From contig NC_133657.1 in the NCBI RefSeq assembly GCF_009905375.1, positions 42,093,853-42,157,852 on the forward strand: 64,000 nucleotides of DNA, read 5' to 3'. The position numbers and the translations under genes are program-made. Under the pieces are notes generated by a model. That model made no database searches. It saw only the letters and a program-made list of their open reading frames with translations, and had not been told where the DNA came from. Shown here one piece after another: positions 45,973 to 58,022 of the stretch (within the stretch, counting starts at the first letter, position 1; each line of letters begins with the position of its first letter). Source of the DNA: Apium graveolens (Eukaryota > Streptophyta > Magnoliopsida > Apiales > Apiaceae).

Positions 45973-47830
45973 GCAGTGTTTGTGCGGCTGTGCTTCCTGT
46001 TGGTTGGTTTCTTTGGGCCTTGCATTTTGGGCCTGGTTGTTTGGGCCTTGTTTGGCCGTTTGGGTGCTGTTTGTTTGGACTGTTACAATTATAATTTTTT
46101 TAATTACTTTTTCTGCATGAAATTAAATAATTACTATTCGTGAAATAAATTATTTTGCGTGCAGAAATCGTTACATTAATCGGTAGAATTTATTCGGACA
46201 CCCGAATATTTTTCAGGCACCAATAAATTTTACCGCCGTTCGCGATGAATTTTTACGAGCGGACGGTGGACGGTGATGATTTTTATCTGAGTCCTAAATA
46301 TTTAAAACAAAGAAAAATGATTCCTATAAATTATTTTCAATACTAAATAAGTAATCGTGTTGCGAGTCATATGGAATTGTAATTGTGGACTGTTGTGATT
46401 TTGGACGTCGATTATGATCGTCGGGTAGGCTTATAAAAAGAAACATTGCTGTCAAAATTTTCTAAAAATCTATTTTAAATACGAGAAATGTGCGTTACAA
46501 TACAAAACATTTTACCCATATGTGAATACGGATTACGTGATTACGTGTATAATTTTTATACGAGTCGGGTTATCGAATTGGGTTATTAGGATTCGAGGAT
46601 ATCAAGCATGTCGATATGACTAATTAGGATATTCTGTTACTGTAGATCCCGGTCGAGTTTCGCAAGGACTAAAGTCAGCGTGAAAGCTACCTAGGATTTT
46701 TGTAAAGCGTTGCAAGGCATGTACCCTGACCATTCTTTTATGGTTCAGTACGTATGAATAGACTTTTGTTTTATTCTCGTAAAGGATCATAAACGTTTTA
46801 AGTTATGTATCCCCTGTAGATATATATAATTATTTTCAAACCTGTTTTGGGGAAAGTAACTTCGAAAGGTACCTATCTTGAATGGAAATGATTTGTGAAC
46901 AAGTTTTACGTGTGATGTTAAAATGAATGGTTTGGAAATGAGATAGGTACAAGTGTTTTGAAAACTGGATAAAATGATCAGATATGGGATACATAGGGGC
47001 CAGAGTGGCCTAGTGAGGTTGCTTTAGAGGCTAACTCGGTTGCGCACATTACAAAACCGATTAGTCAAGGAGGTGAGAGACCTAGCCAGTCTCTGAGTTC
47101 CGGAACATGTGTATGAGATGGCAGTTGGAGCCGTCTGGTGTTGATAGCATGATCAATTATCTTCAAATATCCGTTACGTATCTGATTTGGCTTTGTGATT
47201 CTCTTAAGGTAATAAGTGATTGATACAGTTGATTAATAAATGTGAATATCATGCTAGAATTGGACTCTGGTACTTACACAGCACACAACTACGTTTGTTC
47301 TATAATGACAATGCTAGTCAGTGATATCCAGTTACATCAGTTTTCTTTATTTACTGTTGTTCAAAATGATTTGAAGATCTCGGATTTCATGTTGATTAAT
47401 AGTTATGTTCCTATAACTGTTTAAATTACTGTTTTTATCTTGATATTCATATGTTGGTACTGCTGAGCGATTATGCTCACCCTTGCAACCTATTATATAT
47501 ATATGTGTGTATATATATATATCGCAGATGTCTAGAAGACCACTCAGACCTTGGCAGAACCGTGTCTCAGCACCTTCTAGACCTGGCTCCTCAGAGGTAG
47601 TTAGTATTAGACCTTGTACGATCTGATGAGTTGCTGAATAAGTATAGTGTGTCAGACTTTTTGAATAAATGGTTTGTAATAATGAGTAACTTGAATTATA
47701 CTTGAACCTGGATCAGATCTTGGTTTTGGGGGTCGTGTTAGTTTAATATTAATAATAATTGTGTAGTTTATATTGTGGATTATTGTGTTTAGTGACATCA
47801 ACTCTTGACCCCGGAGTTGAGGCCGTCACA
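45973..47830 (+). repeat. Inverted partial LTR of the Gypsy-2 family
   Basis: Plus-strand LTR sequence, beginning inside the LTR at GCAGTGTTTGTGCGGCTG and ending CCGGAGTTGAGGCCGTCACA. It matches the reverse complement of roughly 43035-44850. The next base is Athila LTR, so it is the 3' end of a solo LTR or element inserted in that Athila LTR and later cut by Gypsy-2. A (TA)n run lies at 47495-47522. No gene. Confidence 0.88.
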
Positions 47831-48498
47831 TTGGTTGTTCTTATTCGTCTTATGTGCGTTACAAACATATAAGATAACGTGTTAATCTCTAATGAAGCGG
47901 CAATGAATTTAGAGGTTTAGAACTTTCCATACTAGTATAGGTTCATATATTTGTTATGCATGATTCGTAGGTAATTTTAACCATCTTACTTGCCCTATGT
48001 AATCATGATAGATAACTTGCGCATTAAACCTTTGTATTGTCAAATTCTATAGACATATAGGGTCTCAACATACTTGGTGTATATATATTCAGCTTCTATC
48101 TCTTTTTTGAATGTCTGGTAGTATGGTATTCGTGCAACGAAAGTTGGCGTTTATGAGTTTCGTGTTATCTGATTAGTTGTCACCACCATTACATACTAAG
48201 GTTAGGAACAAGGACTTTGAATGAAGTATTTAATGAAGTTAGAATCCCATGTTTGTCTCATATAGTAAATCAATCTTTATTCTCTTAGTTAATTGCATGT
48301 TAGTTAATATCTTAGTTATAAACAAAACCAATTTGTTATTCGTCTTAGCATTGAATAATAACCATATCGTTGTTGCATAAGCGCATAAATCTTAAGTTAA
48401 CCAAAAGAGTCTCTGTGGGAACGAACTAGAAAGAATTCTATATTACTTGCGAACACGTATACTTCTGTGTATTATTAGTGAGTGTTTTTTTCCTAACA
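47831..48498 (+). repeat. Athila LTR fragment, inverted relative to 21525-22715
   Basis: Reverse-complement match to the inner part of the left Athila LTR (for example the stretch with ATTCGTCTTATGT and GAGTCTCTGTGGGAACGAAC). It ends CCTAACA, the true LTR end, and then copia gag begins. It is therefore from a second Athila insertion on plus, into a copia gag. Confidence 0.85.
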
Positions 48499-48965
48499 GG
48501 ATACTGGTGTCTCGGTATGAGGGATTCATGACAAAGCCCAAAGAAGGAATTACTGAAGTTTTTAAAAGGTTTAATAAATTGATAAATGACTTGCAGCTTA
48601 ATGATAAGTATTATGAAGATGAGGAGAATAACCTAAAGTTCTTGCTAGCTCTTCCTGACCACCTTGAACAGAAAATATCAGCTATTAGAGAAGGAAGAGA
48701 TTTGAGAATAATAACTCTAGAAGTTTTATATAGGATCTTGAAAACTTATGAACTTAAAATGTTGCAAAGAAAGTCATTAAAGGCAAACCATGGACATGTT
48801 ATGATAATTCCAGTGCCTTAGTTGTTAATGACAGTGAAGCAAGTAAAGATGAACAAGATGCTCAAGTTCCATTTATTCAAGCTGTAGAACAAAAGAATAA
48901 AGAACCTCAGAAGCAAGTTATTTTGGAGCGGAAGGAAGATGAGTTTTATACCTTGGATGAGCTAG
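48499..48965 (+). pseudogene. gag: SIRE-like copia gag fragment
   Basis: Begins directly after the Athila LTR end, within gag: LVSRYEGFMTKPKEG, KFLLALPDHLEQKISAIREG and YRILKTYELKML. A slip near 48800 moves the frame. The next part, EDEFYTLDELDEMDQSMAYL, leads toward the zinc knuckle. Upstream gag is missing. Confidence 0.85.
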
Positions 48966-50224
48966 ATGAAATGGACCAATCCATGGCTTACTTGGATAGA
49001 AAATTCTCAAACATTAGAGTCAAGAAGCCTAGGTTTTTCGAGAACAAGGGACAGTCTTCTAACAGCAACAACTGGAAGCCAAAAACTGAAAACTGAAAAG
49101 AAGCCCATGATAGATCAAGTTTCTAAGAAGCCAATCAAAAAAATCAAGATTGAGAATGCAGGAAGGAAAAAGAGGAATATGAATGGGAAAATTGGAGTGA
49201 ACAAAAGCAATAACTTTACATTTGTTGCAGAGGCTCCCATGAAACAATGTCTGAAGTGTGGCTTTATAAATCACATAACTCACCTTTGCAAAAAGGCTGG
49301 TAGTGAGCCAAAAGTGGGAGCCTGCAGATACAATGAAGCAAAGGCTGAAGATCCCTATTCCTTCTGCGACAAATTTGATTGCATTCCTTACAATATGAAA
49401 GTAATGACAAGCTGCCATCGACTGAGAGTAAATCTCAAAGATACAAGAATTGAGTCTACAACTGAGAAGGGAATTGCTAATCAAAATTTGAACACTGTTC
49501 TTTCTAAATCATCATATTCTACTTCTGCAAATTCTGTTAACAAGAAGAAAGTACCCAACACTGCTTGGGTAGCTAAACACACTTATCCTCATTGTGTGCA
49601 GGGCAAAGTGAAGAAGGTCATATGGATCATAGACAGTGGATGTTCCGGGCATATGACAGGTGATAAGGCCCTGCTATCATAATTTGAGGAGATGACTAGC
49701 CCATTGGTTATTTTTGGAGACAACAGAAAAGGATTTACAATGGGATATGTCAAGTTGGTTTTTGAAAATATTGTCATTGAAGATATAACACTAGTAGCTG
49801 GTCTTGAGGTAAATTCCCTGAGTGTTAGTCAATTCACAGATAAAGGATTCAATGTTTCATTTGACAAAATATAATGCTCAATTATCAGCAAAAAGACTGG
49901 TGAAGTTGCTTTGAAAGGAGCAAGAAAGGAAAGCTTGTTTGTTGCATATTTATACTCAGCAAATAAGGATGGAATATGCCACTTCTACACCAGGCAACTG
50001 TTGAGCAAAGCAAGCTATGGCACGAAAAGCTCCCTCACCTGAATTACAAGGCAATCAATATCCTGGTGAAAAAGGAGTTAGTGAGATACATGCCAAACTT
50101 GGAGTTTGCTCAAAATAAAGTTTTTGAGGCTTTTCAAAAAGGAAAAATGAAGAGATCAAGTCATAAGAGCAAAGCTGTGAATTCTATAAGTGCACCTTTG
50201 CAACTCATTCACATGGGCCTCTTT
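48966..50224 (+). pseudogene. pol: SIRE-like copia gag end, protease and pre-integrase fragment
   Basis: One zinc knuckle, CLKCGFINHITHLC (49247 onward), is preceded by decayed gag. The usual first knuckle and coiled coil are absent. The protease motif IIDSGCSGHMTGD is followed by a TAA (about 49680). GDNRKGFTMGYVK, and LWHEKLPHLNYKAINIL of the pre-integrase domain, are in later open pieces, with a Cys-lacking zinc region. It stops at LQLIHMGLF, where Gypsy-3 inserted. The remainder of this element is not in the window. Confidence 0.85.
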
Positions 50225-53200
50225 TGTGATGCCCTCCAAACCCGGGTCAGAAGTTTGGGGTTCACAACACACACACACACACACAATATATAACCCTTTT
50301 TATGAAATAAAATATGCAATGACCCTAACTTACACAACCACAGATCATAACAGATTAAAGTATGAGCACAAGTCACAACCTCAATTACATTACGACACGT
50401 ACCAAATCCTAACTAGTTTCACTTACATCTGATTAACAAACATTCTTAAAAACTTTTAAAACTCAAAACTAAAGCAAAAGTCTCATGCTAGCTTATTCCA
50501 TCTAAACCTGGAATCCTAGATCGCACACTGGACTGGGGATCCTCGCTACCAACAATTTCCTTCTTAACTGGAAAAGAACATAAATAGTTTCGCAAGAGTG
50601 AGTTAACTAGCTCATCAAGTCACAATGATAAATACTGAGATTAAACAATGATCAAATGAAATGATTTAAAGAATCAAGTTTCTTATCAAGCAATTATTAG
50701 AATTGGATATTCACTTTTAATTTTAAAAACCAAGGTTAGGATGCTGATCAGTCACGTACTAACCCCGAGCAAGGCACACAGCTTTGCTCTATATAAGGGA
50801 TCCAAGGTACACATTGTCTTAATATGACCACCAATCTTGTCTGACCACGAATCTGGTCCACATATAGAAAACTATATAATTCTTCAACAATTCAATATGA
50901 TAAGCAATGTAATTCAATAAATAGAATCATAAAAAATACTGATAAAATATTCGTTACAAAGCATAAAGGAATTCATGAGTACCATAAAGATATAACAAGG
51001 TATGTATGAAGTCTGACTTCAAGCCGGTATAAGAACCAGATAATGGAAAAATAATGGTTTATGATTATACAAGAATTGGTTCTCTGATGTTACAAGGTAT
51101 TGCAGAAAGTATAAGTGTTTGAATGTTAAGCAAATTCATTTCAGGAACTGGTACATGGTGTATATGTATTTTTGTAGTAGTATCAGATGTATGTGGTTTA
51201 ACATCTAGGTATTCAATAATTAATGGTTTACAAGGAATAAGGCTTACGGTTCAAATATCAAATGATGTGATCAGGGTTTAGGATTAAGAAATTCAAAGCA
51301 CTTTGAATCTAAAATAAGAACTATTTTAAAATACATGCATTATATCTCAAGAAAGGTTCGTAACACTTGCCTTATCTCGATTGACTTTTACTTCACTTGC
51401 AGTCGTCTATCAATTCTATTCACAGACCACTTGCTTTCCTTTTCTATGCCTCGCTTCTTTTGCTAGGTATCATATGTTTCACTCAATACTCATTCTCATC
51501 TTATTCTAATCATCACATAGATGTTACAAGCTTCTATCTACACTTTGTTTCATCCAAATCCGATATACGGATTGTAAGTTATAACTAAAACCGTCAAACA
51601 ATGAGCACATAAACATATCACACAATAATCAGATCACATATAGCACATAGCACATAAGATATTTGATAATTATAATTTTCGAAGAAGGTTCGGGTTTAAA
51701 ATATTTTTTCTAGTATTTATATACATTTTTGAACATTTTTCAGAATTTAAACGAATACAAAATCATTTTATTAATAAACAACAGGGTTTGAATACCTGAA
51801 TTCGACTTTAAAATTATTTAATACTAATTATCGAGCCTTGAACCTAATTTAAAATAATATTTTAAAACTCGAAACTATTTTTTAGGATTTTTAAATCAAA
51901 AGAAATAATTAAATCTAATTAAATAATCAATTAAAATTAATTGATAACTAATTAAATCAATTAATAAATTAATATTTAAATTAATTGACCAATTAAATAA
52001 TTAATTATTAACTAAAATTAATTAACTAAATATTTCAGATTAATTTTGAATTAAAAATAAATTTTGGAATTAAAAATAATAATTTTTAAAATTTCTAAAT
52101 AACAAAAATCATTTTCTGAAATTAAAATAAATACAAATATAATTTTTAAAAATTTTAGAAACAAAAATACTAAATTTGTATGTTTTTAAAATCGAAATAT
52201 ATGTTTTGTAAATAAGGGAGACTTCCAAAGGCCAAACTGTAATTTGCCACCCTGGCCGTCTTCCCCGACCACTCCCGCCGGCCGGACTCCGTGGCCACAG
52301 CCATGGATCTTTTTCGGCGGCCGGAAAACCACTATAAATACACCAAAATCACGGGGATTATTGTTTGATTATCCAGAAACACAACCATGCTATTTATTCT
52401 TTCAAACACTTGATGAATCTCGTGGAAAAGTAACTAAAATTTTCCGCCGCCGCCGCCTAGCAGCGTTCTCCGGCGACGCCATTCCATCTACCCTCTGTTT
52501 ATCACACATATATCATTCAATTCCTTTTTGAACGATCTATTCAATGGAATAAACTAATTAAAATAATAATCCTTGGGTTAAAAACACCCAAACCTTAGTC
52601 AAGAACATTCAAAGTTCTATAAACCTTAATTCGTAAATTCGAGAATCAAACACAAATTTGAACATGTTATTGAACTCCAAATCAAGCATATGATATACCA
52701 AAATGATCAGGATTCAATTATCTACAACATGCAAGCCTCAAATCATACAAATAACATCAAAATGAAAAATTCAAAATTTAATCATAATTAATTCAAAAAT
52801 AGATAAAATTATAGAAAATATTAGATGATTCTGCATTGAAATAAGTTATGGAATCTGATTCTACGCCCCGAGACCTTCATTTTGGTAACTTGAACATAAA
52901 AATCCGACTTCGATAACGCCTTCAAATCTCTGTTTGATTAAGAAGAACACGATATAGGATTTTTCTCTGAAAATTATATAATTTTACTGTTTGTTTATAA
53001 TTATCTGTACAAAATAAGATACTGTATTGGCTATTTATATTTGTGGAATATTGGTACCCCGTTGGATCATATCGGATATAAAAATAAAATAATTAATCGC
53101 TAAGTATTAATAAAACTGATCCAATTCGGTACCGATTTTAGGATAATTATTAAAACCGGGCTTTTTGCAAATACAGTCTTGGTCTCAGAGCTTTGGTTAC

Positions 53201-53729
53201 ACGAATTACGAGAAGATAATATAATAATTTAATCAAAGTATCCCATTTCTCGAAAATACGGGTTTTATCGGTTTACCGAAACGAAAATAGTATCGTAAAA
53301 TTCGTACCGCGAATTGTACGAGTAAAACCTTACTCCGAATCAAAAAAGTTAAAACATGGAAAATGCTCGGAATAATCAAATTAGGTTAGAAAGGAGTTTT
53401 TCCGAGACTTCCGGGTTGTAAAAACGTAAAAACGATTAAAGTTGGACGATTCCCGATTATTCAAAATAATTTAAAATAAATCTGAAAATAATTTATTAAA
53501 TCTATAAATCCTTTACAAAATCAAATAACAACCTATAAATTAATAGAAAAATACCAAAATATTCTATACTTTATTTTAGATATATAAAAATTAAAATTCT
53601 CAAATTTTACCACATATAAACACTCAAACACAGACACGAATTAAAAGATAATTCACCAAAATTCATATAGTAATCACATATATTTATTTATTCACAAAAA
53701 TAATTACACGTTATTTCCCGGATATTACA
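50225..53729 (-). repeat. Gypsy-3 3' LTR, complete
   Basis: TGTGATGCCCTCC to CCCGGATATTACA on plus, next to the polypurine tract. A (CA)n microsatellite is near its start (50262-50285). AT-rich blocks span 51700-52200. A GC-rich stretch with (CCG)n-like runs occurs at 52245-52330 and 52440-52480. An ORF across 52244-52531 is a chance frame of this GC-rich part. The related plus-strand copy is at 58542-59148. Confidence 0.88.
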
Positions 53730-53744
53730 TCCTTCCCCCCTTAA
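53730..53744 (-). other. Gypsy-3 polypurine tract
   Basis: In element sense TTAAGGGGGGAAGGA directly before the LTR. Confidence 0.8.
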
Positions 53745-53767
53745 AAGGATTCTGTCCTCAGAATCTC

Positions 53768-54640
53768 CTAAGTAAACAATTGAGGATACTTTTCACGAAT
53801 ATCACTTTCTAACTCCCATGTTGGCTCTTCAACCTTTAAGTTTCTCCACAATACTCTTACTAAATTTACAACTTTGCTTCTTATCACTTTCTTTCTTCCC
53901 TCTAGAATCTTTATCAGATTCTCAACATACCATAAATCTGTCTGAAGTTCTATCAGCTCATACTCTATCACATGCCTAGAATCTGGATTGTACTTATTAA
54001 GCATTGATACGTGAAAGACATTATGAATATGCTCCATATGTGGGGGTAACGCCAATTCGTATGCTACTTTGCCGACACGCTTCAAAATTTCAAAAGATCC
54101 AACGTATCTAGGACTCAGCTTTCCCTTCTTTATGAATCTAGACAATCCCTTCCACGGTGAAACTTTTAACAACACTAAATCTCCGTTTTCAAACTCCATG
54201 ACGAACTACTATCTCTTTCAAATACATGTAAACCAACTTGTCCCATGCAAATCTTTCATTAATAGGCAGAAAATGAGCTGAATTGGTTAGTCTGTCCACT
54301 ATAACCCAAAAAATGTTGTGGTTTGCTTTCATCCTTGGTAGTACGACTATAAAATCTATAAAAATGTGCTTCACACTTCCACTCTGGAATCTCTAACAAT
54401 TGCAATAATCCACTTGGTCTCTGATGCTCCGCTTTAACTCTTTGACATGTATAACATTTGCTAACCCATTCCTCAATCTCTCTTTTTATATCTGGCCACC
54501 AATAGTTCTCTTTTAAATCTCTGTACATCTTGGTACTCCCTGGATGGATTGAATACTAAAATTGTGAGCTTCATGTAGAATTTCATTCTTTAACGCTGTC
54601 ACTGGTGGAATCCAAATTCTGGAAGAAAATCTGAGAATAC
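53768..54640 (-). pseudogene. pol: Gypsy-3 integrase and chromodomain with core deletion
   Basis: The zinc region reads MYRDLKENYWWPDIKRE and CYTCQRVKAEHQRPSG. The core start is DFIVVLPRMKANH. At about 54195 the sequence passes from VVRHGV straight to MEFENGDLVLLKVSPWKG. The second Asp and the Glu of the DDE triad, with some 140 residues, are missing. A short shared ATGGAGTT at the joint suggests microhomology-driven loss. The C-terminus has GPY/F-like LSPRYVGSFEIL and a chromodomain with VRVLWRNLKVEEPTWELESDI. Confidence 0.9.
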
Positions 54641-55480
54641 CTTAATCATCTTTCTGAGTGCATAACTCCTCTCCTACCAAACGATTGATATCCTGATCCA
54701 TTATCTCTTTTTGACTTTTCTTTATCTTCTCTAACAACTCTGGCTGAAAGGTCATAGTATACATATTTGCTTCAGTTAGCTTACAAATCCTGAATTCCAA
54801 TTCTAACTTCTGAAATTCCTATATAACTCTTCTGGTACAGTTAATACATTCAATCTCTCCTTTCTGCATAAACCGTCTGCCACTACATTTGCTTTTCCTG
54901 GTTGATAGTTAATCGTACAGTCATAGTCCTTGATTAACTCCAACCATCTTTGTTGTCTCATATTAAGTTCCTTCTGTGTGAATATGTATTTCAAACTCTT
55001 ATGGTCCGTATAAATCTCACATCTTTCTCCATATAGATAATGTCTCCACATCTTAAGGGCTAATACTATTGCTTCTAGTTCCAAGTCATGAGTAGGATAC
55101 TTCTGCTCATGAGGTTTTAGTTGTCTAGACGCATATGCAATAACCTTATTGTGCTGCAGCAAAACACAACCTAATCCCATATGAGAAGCATCACTATAGA
55201 TTACAAACTCTCCTTGATCGTCTGGAAGTGACAAAACAGGTGCCGTGATCAATCTCTTCTTCAACTCCTGAAAACTTTCTTCATATTTCTTGTTCCATAT
55301 AAGCTTCTCATTTTTCCTGGTAAGCTTTGTCATAGGTGTCACAATCTTCGAGAAATCTTGAACAAATCTTCGATAATATCCTGTCAATCCTAAGAAACTT
55401 CTCACTTTTATTGGTGTTTTTGGCCTCCCCCAATTCATAATAGCTTCAATCTTCACTAGGACTACTTTGATCCCTTTGTT
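54641..55480 (-). pseudogene. pol: Gypsy-3 RNase H and RT end
   Basis: The RT thumb reads [19 protein letters not shown]. RNase H has [26 protein letters not shown] and [10 protein letters not shown] (relatives VADALSRKE). The region below 54803 continues toward integrase in broken frames (INRLVGEELC-like spacer). Confidence 0.88.
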
Positions 55481-56224
55481 ACTGACTATATGTCCTAGAA
55501 ATTGAACTTCCTATAACCAAACTCACATTTTGAAAACTTAGCATACAACTTCTCCTTTCTCAAAATGCCCAAAGCTATTCACATGGTCTTCCGTAGACTT
55601 TGAGTAAATCAAAATATCTATAAAAACAATTACAAACTTGTCCAAATATTCCATAAAAAATTTGTTCATCAAATCTATAAATGCTACTGGGGAATTGGTC
55701 AATCTAAAAGACATTATTAGGAATTCATAATGATCGTACCTTGTTCTGAAAGTTGTCTTCGGTACGTCTTCAGGTTTAATTTTCAGTTGGTGATACCCGT
55801 ATCTCAAATCAATCTTGGAAAAATACTTTGCTCCTTTCAGTTAATCAAACAAATCATCTATTCGAGGTAACGGATACTTGTTCTTGATAGTAAGCTTGTT
55901 GAGCTCCCGATAGTCAATACATAATCTCATGCTTCCATGCTTCTTCTTGAAAAATAACACAGGTGCACCCCATGGGGACACACTGGGTCTAATTACTCCT
56001 TTCGCCAATAACTCTTGCAATTGCTTTGCCAATTCCTTCATTTCAACAGGTGCCATTCTGTATGGGGCCTTGGATACAAGTTTCGTTCCCGGTGCTAAGT
56101 CGATCGCAGACTCAATTTCTCTATCTTGAGGAAGTCCTGTTATCTCTTCTGGAAACACGTCTGTAAACTCCTTGACTACTGGAATATCTTCAAGTTTTGC
56201 TGGCTCCTGACTTCTATCTACCAC
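55481..56224 (-). pseudogene. pol: Gypsy-3 reverse transcriptase
   Basis: N-terminal part (55841-56224) with [17 protein letters not shown] and [15 protein letters not shown], ending in a TAA after LFD. The palm region (55538-55807) has [17 protein letters not shown]. Its catalytic motif reads FIDILIYSK, lacking one Asp of FIDDIL (one codon lost). It cannot be active. Confidence 0.9.
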
Positions 56225-56754
56225 ATAAGCAATATAATGCTCGCACCCTTGTCACGGTAACTTTTTAGCTTGAATCATTGTTAAGGACTTTTTTGCTTGC
56301 CTTGGACCTCTAAACGTCACCTCTTTCTCATCCGGAGTCTTCAAAATTACCTTCTTGTTACGACAGTCTATCTGAGCATCATGTTTAGATAGCCAGTCCA
56401 TTCCTAGAATAACATCAAATTCACCTAACTTAAATGGTATCAAATTAGCACGAAATTTATTTCCAGAAATCTCAATCTCACAGTCTGTACACACTTGGTT
56501 AACAGATACACGCTCTTGGTTTGCTAATTCTACCGTCATAATCTCATTTAATAATTCAACTTATCAGCAAAATCTTGAGAAATAAATGATCGAGTTGCTT
56601 TCAAATCTACTAACACTTTAGTACATAAAGAATTAATAGTAAGCGTACCTGCCACAACATCTGTATCCTGAATAGCATCCTTCACTGACATATCATAAAC
56701 TCTAGCTCTCGGAGGCTCAATCACTATTGGTGTAGATCCCATGATTCTCAACAT
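56225..56754 (-). pseudogene. pol: Gypsy-3 protease
   Basis: The flap-side motif ILGMDWLSKHDAQIDC is intact. The active site reads VDLKATRSFIS instead of the FDSGATRSFIS type, so the DSG triad is destroyed. A frame change lies at about 56545. Confidence 0.88.
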
Positions 56755-57450
56755 ATTATTGACTAGAACTGGTATCTTACAATCCCTTGCTATATGTCCT
56801 AGCTTTCCACACTTGAAACATGTAAACCCAATTGCTGGAACCTTGCCTGCTTAATTCCTGGTAGATTGATCCTTATTGGCTTGCTCTCTGGCTGGTAGAT
56901 TCTGGCACTCCCTTGAATAGTGCCCCTTCTGGTTGCATCTGTAATATACCACATTCAACTTATTGCAAACTCCTCCATGTTTCACTCCGCATACCTAGAA
57001 TTCAGGTAAAGCTAGCCTTTGCTGGTTTGGCTGATTCCCAATGACTAAGCAATAACATCTGTACCTTCTAATGTCTTAACTATTTCACACCAATAGGTGG
57101 CCTCATTCTTCAGATAGTAACTCGTAAATTCTGTTTTTTGTTCCTCTATCACCTTAACTAAAGCAAATGACTTCTCAATCTCCTTTAACCAAACTCTTGA
57201 TTCAATTGGATCCAAAGAACCCTTGAACTCCGGTGGATTCACTGCCTGAAAAGTCTTAAAGTTACCTCGGGATTGGCCTATCTCTGTTGTTGTTGAGTCA
57301 GGTCAATTGTTTGTTGAGCCAAGATCTGAAGCATCTGGGCTACCGTTGGGTCTATAGGACCTGGATTTGCATTCTGGTTATTGTTATCTTAGTTGTTATT
57401 ATTAGTTTCTTCGTTCTGGGTGGTAGAACGGGTGCTTTTTCATGGAGGCA
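56755..57450 (-). pseudogene. gag: Gypsy-3 gag, internally deleted
   Basis: The start ATG is at about 57450, followed by Thr/Asn/Gln-rich sequence. The core segment VNPPEFKGSLDPIESRVWLKE and TYWCEIVKTLEG ends at 57045. It is then joined directly to the zinc-knuckle region (56760-57000, Cys pairs around 56800 and 56940). The second half of the gag core is missing. Confidence 0.82.
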
Positions 57451-57770
57451 TCTTTTGTAAATAATCAAACAACTTATTTAGCCTTTAAATCAAATACTTT
57501 TTGACAAAAAGGTTTTATAAAATAGAATTATCTCTTTTTGAAAACATTATCAATCATTGAACTAAGTAAATTGCATGCTTCTTTACAGAATGTAATCAAT
57601 CAAGGGAAAAGGGTATATGTTATCACAAAAGTTTATAACTGGTGCAGTAAATAAAGTAAGATAAAACAGGTGCAGTAATGTAAATGACAATGCTTAAAAA
57701 GGAAAGGAATATATATATCCCAAAGTTTGGTAGTACAAGCGTGAAAACGCTTCAACAAAAGCAAAAGGGT
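57451..57770. other. Junction region between Gypsy-3 leader and copia fragment
   Basis: AT-rich sequence upstream of Gypsy-3 gag, and then sequence after the break in the copia gag. Two near-repeats TGCAGTAA occur around 57630 and 57675. The exact breakpoint cannot be placed by eye, and no gene is seen. Confidence 0.5.
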
Positions 57771-57962
57771 ATAGATCCTGCTTAGGTATTCAGGATCTGT
57801 GGCTTCCAAGCACATGGTCATCCTGACTTTCCATATTGGATATTCATGTATCTTCAGGATAGGCACCTTGATTGCTTCATACCTACTCATGCAGCTTCTT
57901 ATCTGTGATGTAGCTAGGGGTAGTGGTTTCGGATTCTGTGTCTCTTCTTCTTTGTCTCCCAT
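57771..57962 (-). pseudogene. gag: Copia gag N-terminal fragment
   Basis: Starts at Met 57962 and reads MSRYEAIKVPILKIHEYPIW and LEATDPEYL, the standard gag N-terminus of SIRE-like copia elements. Homology stops after about 64 residues, and the frame then runs into unrelated sequence. It is followed upstream by its own primer site and 5' LTR. Confidence 0.85.
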
Positions 57963-58008
57963 TCTAGATTTATTTTCATATCTTAAACTGTTTTTACGTT
58001 AACAGCGA

Positions 58009-58020
58009 GCTCTGGTACCA
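58009..58020 (-). other. Copia primer binding site (initiator Met tRNA)
   Basis: In element sense TGGTACCAGAGC, one mismatch from TGGTATCAGAGC, two bases from the LTR edge. Confidence 0.85.
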
Positions 58021-58022
58021 AT

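Larger units (their letters stand above)
50225..57450 (-). mobile_element. Gypsy-3: Tekay-like chromovirus, decayed, 5' end replaced
   Basis: On minus: gag, protease, RT, RNase H, integrase, chromodomain, polypurine tract and a complete 3.5-kb 3' LTR (50225-53729). It cut a copia pol at 50224. Its 5' LTR in this orientation is absent; a copia fragment lies there and then an opposite-strand LTR of the same family. Internal deletions remove parts of gag and the integrase core. The protease motif and one RT Asp are lost. Confidence 0.9.

Noticed and set aside
52244..52531. 95-codon GC-rich plus-strand frame
   Set aside because: Inside the Gypsy-3 LTR in a GC-rich leader-like patch; not conserved as a recognisable protein.
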